This document shows positions 58,982 to 64,000 of a stretch of DNA of 64,000 nt, in pieces. The stretch lies in assembly GCA_033782935.1 (NCBI GenBank), contig JAWQEG010000081.1, positions 377,001 through 441,000 on the forward strand, given 5' to 3'. The DNA comes from Petrolisthes cinctipes (taxonomy: Eukaryota; Arthropoda; Malacostraca; Decapoda; Porcellanidae). Position numbers and translations under genes: made by a program. A model generated the notes under the pieces. That model was not told the DNA's origin and did no database searches. It worked only from the letters and a program-made list of their open reading frames with translations. Numbering within the stretch: position 1 is the first letter of the stretch; each line of letters starts with the position of its first letter.

Positions 58982-59249
58982 CAGCCACAAATCAAATATC
59001 CACTGACACTTTCCCTCTATTGCAGTAAATATATTTGTAATAAAGAACAACACATGTATGATTTTGCAGGACAACATAATAATATTGAGGGAGTTGAGTT
59101 GCCGTAAAGTGTTGTATGATTATATTTTGATATGATAATAATTATTGAGGGGGTTGAGTTGACGTAAGGTGTTGTTGTTATATTTTGATATGATACTGAT
59201 TTATTTACATGATGGAAGGAAAGTGTCGGTGGTTATTTGATTGTGGCTG
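58982..59249. mobile_element. MITE family 3, copy with internal duplication (268 bp)
   Basis: Ends CAGCCACAAATCAAATATCC / GGTTATTTGATTGTGGCTG, TA-flanked. It matches 60344-60550 but contains a ~60-bp direct duplication in the middle (TTGAGTTGxCGTAAxGTGTTG twice). Confidence 0.82.
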
Positions 59250-59340
59250 TACACTCACTAATTTACCACATGTATGCACACTGCCAACTAGACTGAGCAG
59301 TCATTCGTATTTGACCGATATTCATACGGGTGTGTAGGGA

Positions 59341-59553
59341 TTGATTGATTGATTGATAGATATTAGGCGTCGCAACAGTGAGGTCATATAGCGTCAGAAT
59401 AAGGTGATAGAGAGGTGAGACAGCAAGAAAGAAGGAAATAGAAAGAAAAGAGTGACAGTTGAAGAACTAAAAGCTAGTGGCTGGGGCCGAAGGGGCGCCA
59501 AAACCCTTAAAGTATTGCCCACATCAATAATGCAGGCAATACCTCTCTAAGGG
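59341..59553 (-). mobile_element. Short retroelement with LINE-like tail (213 bp)
   Basis: Between 11-bp repeats GTGTGTAGGGA (59330-59340, 59554-59564). Minus-strand copy with (TCAA)n tail, same body as 26093-26294. Confidence 0.85.
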
Positions 59554-59565
59554 GTGTGTAGGGAT

Positions 59566-60341
59566 AAATCCTGACATTGGCCACGAGGAAAGCACAGAAA
59601 CTTATTAAAGGAGAGTTTAGATGCCAAAAGAAGACAATTTACTCCCTTTAGGCCCTTTACACCCGAGGCCCTTCTAATAGAATTAACACTGTCATCTCCA
59701 GCTGATTATAAACAGTTTTTCCACATAGACCAGGCAACTTTTACCGAATTTTTGAACGGCTTACACCTCTTGATTCAGTACAAGTGTATTTATTAACGAA
59801 AAGCCTGTTGGATATTGTTCAGTCATTGGTACAGACGTGGTCAGTAATAATTATCCATATATGCGGAGCTCAAATAATTAAGTGTCCAAACCTTAAAACT
59901 AAGACTTTTGAAGGTCGAGTATAGTTGCAAGTCGTCGCAGATGATTAAATTAAAGTCACTACGGGAATATTTTCCTTGTACTCATTTGGTTATGTTTCAT
60001 TATTGGAAGAAATATCAATTTGATTCTTCTTTCTTTCATTGATTAGTTTGATGATGATATCTGGTATGTTCTAGGAAGAATTAGGTTTGGATATTTTCCA
60101 AAATCTGGGTCACAAGAACTGAGCTTTACCACTAGGCCAAGAAACTTTCCAAAATCAGGGGTAAGAAAATTGTCTGAAAATTTAGAAGACTCTTCGCTCG
60201 CGAAAGCGGTGTTATTGTTTTTAATAGCGACTATCTGAATTAAGTATTTTATTGGCAAGTTTCCCAGCTAACAAACAGAGGGAAACAATAAACTTGTACA
60301 CTAATCAACCCTATGTGAATAAATATTGTTGACTACGAATG
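59566..60341. other. Unassigned DNA
   Basis: No gene was recognised. Confidence 0.4.
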
Positions 60342-60343
60342 TA

Positions 60344-60550
60344 CAGCCACAATTAAATATCCACCGACACTATCGTTCCATTGTAGTAAATATCTTGGTA
60401 ATACAGAACACGTGTATGATTTTGCAGCATCTTATAATAATAATTGAGGGGGTTGAGTTGACGTAAGGTGTTGTATGATTTCATTTTGATATGATACAGA
60501 TTTATTTGCATGATGGAAGGAAAGTGTCGGCGGTTATTTGATTGTGGCTG
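60344..60550. mobile_element. MITE family 3, copy (207 bp)
   Basis: Ends CAGCCACAATTAAATATCCA / GGTTATTTGATTGTGGCTG between TA dinucleotides; lacks the internal duplication of 58982-59249. Confidence 0.82.
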
Positions 60551-60552
60551 TA

Positions 60553-61581
60553 CAGTACAACTACATCTCTATTCTTATTGTCTAATATAATTAAATGATA
60601 CAAATGTTTTTATTACAGTAATACTATTTTAATGATACATATATACAATACATTATGCACTACACTTTGTCTACTTTTGGAGAGTCTGAAGTTTCTTTTC
60701 ACACCTACGTTATTTCCTGCTCTGTTAGCTGAGGAATGTTGTTTTCTTTAGCAGAGTAATTATTTAAAATTGTGTTGGTCGAATCATACACTATCATCTT
60801 TTCTGTGTGTGTGTGTGGTTTTTTTTTTTTCTGATTACAATATAATTGTACAAGACCATGTTGGCTGTCACACTGTCTGCATATATAAGGGAACCCCTGC
60901 TAATGCCAGCTATATAACTTTCGTGCTCTGGAATGTCTTCACCACTATTTGCACAGGTAATAATTTCTTTGCAGGCGATACATTTCATTTTCTTATCACT
61001 GAGTAAAATCAATAGCTTGTCACATATATAATTAGCCTAGCCAGACTAATGAAGACTGAACTGTACTATTTTGACTCACATGTTACCATATATAATCATA
61101 GTTTCCCACCACAATGTAACACCTGTGTTGTGGTGCTATCAATCAGTCACATCATTTTGCACTGTAATAGGTATGTTGGGGAGCGTCTGCCTCTGGCTGC
61201 CTGTTGAATGGTCAATTAACTCTCAATGAATCAGAACTCTGTCTTGGGTGATGGGTATCCTCGTGTGACTGATATATTGATGACTTTCTTGAAAGAGACC
61301 GGACTACTCAGAGATATGTGTCTTAGATTTTATTATGAATGTGGAATGATCATGTATTGGATTTTATCGTACTTATTTATAATTATTTTTAGTAAATTTT
61401 ATGTACGATATTTTGTTTAGTAATTAGGACTAATTATAAATGTGTTTATTTCCATGAGCCAGCATCTGAGACTAAGACGAACTACAGGGTTATATTGGTT
61501 TACATTTATGTCATACAGGGGTGGCACGAACATGGATGCTGCACATGCAAGCATAATACTCTTATTAGGGGTGACAGCTTT

Positions 61582-61619
<38 letters not shown>

Positions 61620-62651
61620 ACAGTCGGAGACATTGCCACGCTACAGTCCAGTCAATACCCTGCACCTTCCTCACCTGGACTCACTCGCGTAGTTGTATCT
61701 GTACTCTGCTTGCTGACTATTGATATATGTGTGTTATATGATCAATATTTTGTGTAACCTACTAATGAGAGAAGCAAACACTCACAATGACAATTTTTTT
61801 TTTTTTTTTTTTTTTACAATTCTCTTGCTCTTCAGTAAAGATACTGTATGTATGTCTAAACTGACTGTACAAATGTAATATAGAGGAATTAAATAAACAC
61901 TGTTCCCATTATTACATTTTCCATGCATATCGTATGACATATTTAATTCATCCCGGAGTGGTATACTTTCTGTCTATAAAAAGTGGGTTTTTCTCTTCAA
62001 TTCATCCCAATAATCCCTTGGGGTCGATTCCCCAGTGGTATTCGTTTGTTAGCTTCCCAACCAATCACACTTGTAAGGCTTCATTATTTTCCAAATGGTG
62101 AGTATCCACAATCACAAAATCTATCCAACAGTTAGATAATGACGATCACTGTATAGTTTACTCACCAAATTCATTAAATAATTCACCAATAAGTCATTTA
62201 CACGGATAACATTCTTTCGTGTGGGTGCTTACAACCCAAAACAAACCACTGTGGAATCGACCATTGATCACAAAGGTAAAAACAACACGATCTACAGGCT
62301 AACAAACACAACTCCAGAGGTATAAGCTGGCCCATACATCGAGGATCGTTGTATAATCGATCTTTCAACCATCATCGTACAGAGTGGTAAAAGTTGGTCG
62401 AAGTGCCTTAAACGCAAGCCGTGTATTGCATAAAATGTTTTGAACATAGACTGAAAAGGGGAAGTGAGAAGTGCGATTGTAGATGATGAGAATAAAATAT
62501 TTTGCAGATTGGTTTCCAAAGCCCACCAGTTATTCTCACGGCTAAGGAGTTATACAAGTCAAATACTATTTTCGAAACCATTTTCCATCATTCAGACCCT
62601 AACTACTGACCTTTAATATATATATATACTTGTCGTCCTGCACCTTCAATG
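60553..62651. other. Unassigned DNA with microsatellites
   Basis: Includes a (CA)n tract at about 61584-61616 and a poly-T run at 61794-61815. The block at about 62060-62260 resembles 41840-42030 (inside the Tc1-like foldback arm), so it is a repeat piece of unknown type. No gene was recognised. Confidence 0.45.
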
Positions 62652-62653
62652 TA

Positions 62654-62810
62654 CAGTCACGAGCACTAATTAGTATCCAGGTGTGCTTCGAATACCTACA
62701 GACAGTAAACAAATGCACAATAAGATCTCCATTGGAATTACTTCGTTGGTGAATTGGAGGACTGTTCAAAGCTTCAACCAAAGCTGTATACTTATTAGTG
62801 CTCGTGACTG
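62654..62810. mobile_element. MITE family 1, copy 2 (157 bp)
   Basis: Ends CAGTCACGAGCACTAATTAG / TTATTAGTGCTCGTGACTG, flanked by TA (62652-62653, 62811-62812). Close relative of 8764-8917, with shared core AAGCTTCAACCAAAGCTGTA. Confidence 0.88.
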
Positions 62811-62812
62811 TA

Positions 62813-63621
62813 CCGTAGGTTATGTTAAGACATTTTAAGTACTTTGTAATCAATATTCGATCCTGAGTGTCATTTGGTTTAAGACCAGAAAATCCATGTC
62901 TAGCTGTGGATAGGTATGGTTTGTTGATTTATCTAACCTAGCACCATATTATCTGTGGATTAGTAAGCAAACTGTTTACTCCTGAAGAACATTAGGATAC
63001 AAAGATGTGGTCACAGAGTCTTGTTTTCAACTTAATAATAAAGAGAAGGGAGAGGACCAAAGAGAAGAACTTCATCTTGCTTTATTTAGAACGTTTCGGA
63101 TATTTAAATCCATCATCAGCTGCTGTGAAAGAACAACACAATATAAGACAACTTTACATGACATTGGGATAGGATTATAAGGGTAGGGTAGGTAGGGATT
63201 GTTGGCTTACTTGGCCTCGCCATCATATTATCCTGGAGATAAAATGTACTAGTTGATTTTTATGAGATAACATGGTTGTCCTAAAATATCACTTTAAGAA
63301 CAAGTTTTCTTATAATCTATACGGGGATTATGTCTTTTCGGGGCAATGACATTGGCGATCCCGAATAATTCAGCTAAATACATTTAGGGCTGTTATCCTG
63401 ATCGGGACCAAGAAGGAACAAGCACCACCCAGGTAACCAAAATTGTACTTAGATGGCATGAATAAAAAATCAACATCTTGATCACCATTGGAGAGTTACA
63501 GGTGGATGAAAAACATTGAACTCTCTGCAACAGATGCAACCTAATGATATTCGAAATGTAAAAAACCCCTGTGAACGTATAATATATACTTCTCTATGGG
63601 TATGCATATTCGATGGAAATT
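62813..63621. other. Unassigned DNA containing a hammerhead-like motif
   Basis: Downstream flank of the SLC17-like last exon on the minus strand. No other coding was seen. Confidence 0.4.
63085..63125 (-). ncRNA. Hammerhead ribozyme-like motif
   Basis: The minus strand reads CTGATGA (63119-63113), T, GGAT-TTAAAT-ATCC, GAAAC (63097-63093), GTTCT. It has four-pair stem II and both core boxes. No Penelope coding sequence was recognised nearby, so it may be a lone terminal-repeat fragment. Confidence 0.5.
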
Positions 63622-63627
63622 TTTATT
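63622..63627 (-). terminator. Candidate polyadenylation signal AATAAA
   Basis: AATAAA on the minus strand about 140 bases past the stop of the SLC17-like last exon. Plausible but AT-rich surroundings make chance matches common. Confidence 0.35.
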
Positions 63628-63765
63628 ATGAGAGGCTAACACACTTGCATATGTATAAGAACGTTCACTTGGTCTGCTTTAGCGTTTATTAGATTCAGGT
63701 GTATAGATCTAAACTATTGCCACTGACTGCATAAAACCTATTTTGGCATATCCTTTTTTTCTTAA

Positions 63766-63978
63766 TTAACCAACACTGGTCTGTAATGTATTAGTTTCCT
63801 CCTCATTATCATTAAACTTTTCAACAGAATCCTGGTGAGTTGTTGTCACGTCCCATGTCCCTCGTAGTGAGTTCCAGGGTTGAACGGAAATCGAGGCAAA
63901 GAATAAATAGAAAATAGTGGTGAGGGTGTACATTGCCACACAGGTCCAGAACGCGTTTCTCCAATTTCCCAGAGTTTG
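63766..63978 (-). CDS. SLC17-type transporter, last exon
   Basis: A good acceptor (TTTTATCTTGCAG) precedes QTLGNWRNAFWTCVAMYTL, then TTIFYLFFASISVQPWN, a hydrophilic acidic tail (VEKFNDNEEETNTLQ) and a stop at 63766. 'W-R-FW--A-Y----FY--F-S---QPWN' is the conserved end of SLC17 proteins: the last membrane helix followed by the cytosolic tail. It gives 71 codons including the stop. The rest of the gene lies beyond the right edge. Because it is a 3' exon located upstream (minus sense) of the 5'-type exon at 10307, it must come from a different, neighbouring gene. Confidence 0.8.
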   Translation of the reverse strand, partial: QTLGNWRNAFWTCVAMYTLTTIFYLFFASISVQPWNSLRGTWDVTTTHQDSVEKFNDNEEETNTLQTSVG

Positions 63979-64000
63979 CTGCAAGATAAAACAAAATATA

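Noticed and set aside
60770..61006. 78-codon plus-strand frame with hydrophobic start
   Set aside because: It begins in GT-rich/T-rich simple sequence and shows no family motif.
61584..61616. Tandem CA repeat considered as a CRISPR-like or satellite array
   Set aside because: It is a plain dinucleotide microsatellite; no spaced repeats exist anywhere in the window.

Overview
This window is eukaryotic genomic DNA made almost entirely of nested transposable elements. The combination of Penelope-like elements with hammerhead-like motifs, RNase H-bearing LINEs, CR1-type LINEs, Tc1/mariner-type elements, long (TA)n and (GA)n runs and small GT-AG-bounded host exons suggests an arthropod. A decapod crustacean is my best guess, but this is inference from repeat style; no species marker is visible.

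Host genes: only two exons look like host coding sequence, both on the minus strand and both from SLC17-type (sialin / phosphate-cotransporter-like) major-facilitator transporters. One at 10128-10307 carries the first membrane helix. One at 63766-63978 is a C-terminal last exon. Because the C-terminal exon lies upstream of the N-terminal one in the direction of transcription, they belong to two neighbouring genes in tandem, separated by about 53 kb of mobile DNA.

Layout: 1-3745 is a decayed Ty3/gypsy pol with its 3' LTR followed, unexpectedly, by a primer-binding-site-like repeat. 3783-4600 is a Penelope-like fragment with a hammerhead-like motif. 6758-9660 holds an LTR and a CR1 endonuclease remnant. 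12916-13182 is a tRNA-type SINE with a 31-bp target duplication. 14480-15990 is a CR1 reverse transcriptase. 16294-19509 is a LINE (here 'LINE A') copy with an inverted 5' half, the structure left by twin priming. 20508-21637 is a solo LTR, and 22160-23450 is another LTR with a doubled primer site.

25169-45834 is a stack of giant palindromes. Two copies of a TA-flanked foldback element ('PAL-1') carry arms up to about 1.55 kb. Between them lies a Tc1-like element (31766-36255) with 0.64-0.69-kb inverted ends and an intron-containing transposase. A second Tc1-like element (38690-42751) with 1.3-1.6-kb inverted ends sits inside PAL-1 copy 2, as does a Penelope-like element with a GIY-YIG endonuclease, framed by inverted ends and (TA)n tracts.

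45837-53361 is a LINE inside a LINE. LINE A (46586-52885) is inserted in the 3' coding part of LINE B with a 7-10-bp target duplication, and LINE A's own ORF1 is split by a 1080-bp foldback element. 54686-57812 is a second copy of the 20508 solo LTR, interrupted by a 1994-bp DNA transposon whose transposase has DD82E spacing (the 'Sailor' type). The 20508 copy shows the empty site. The rest is MITEs, a LINE-tailed short retroelement and unassigned AT-rich DNA.

No bacterial genes, CRISPR arrays or rRNA genes are visible. All element names other than established family names are local labels.
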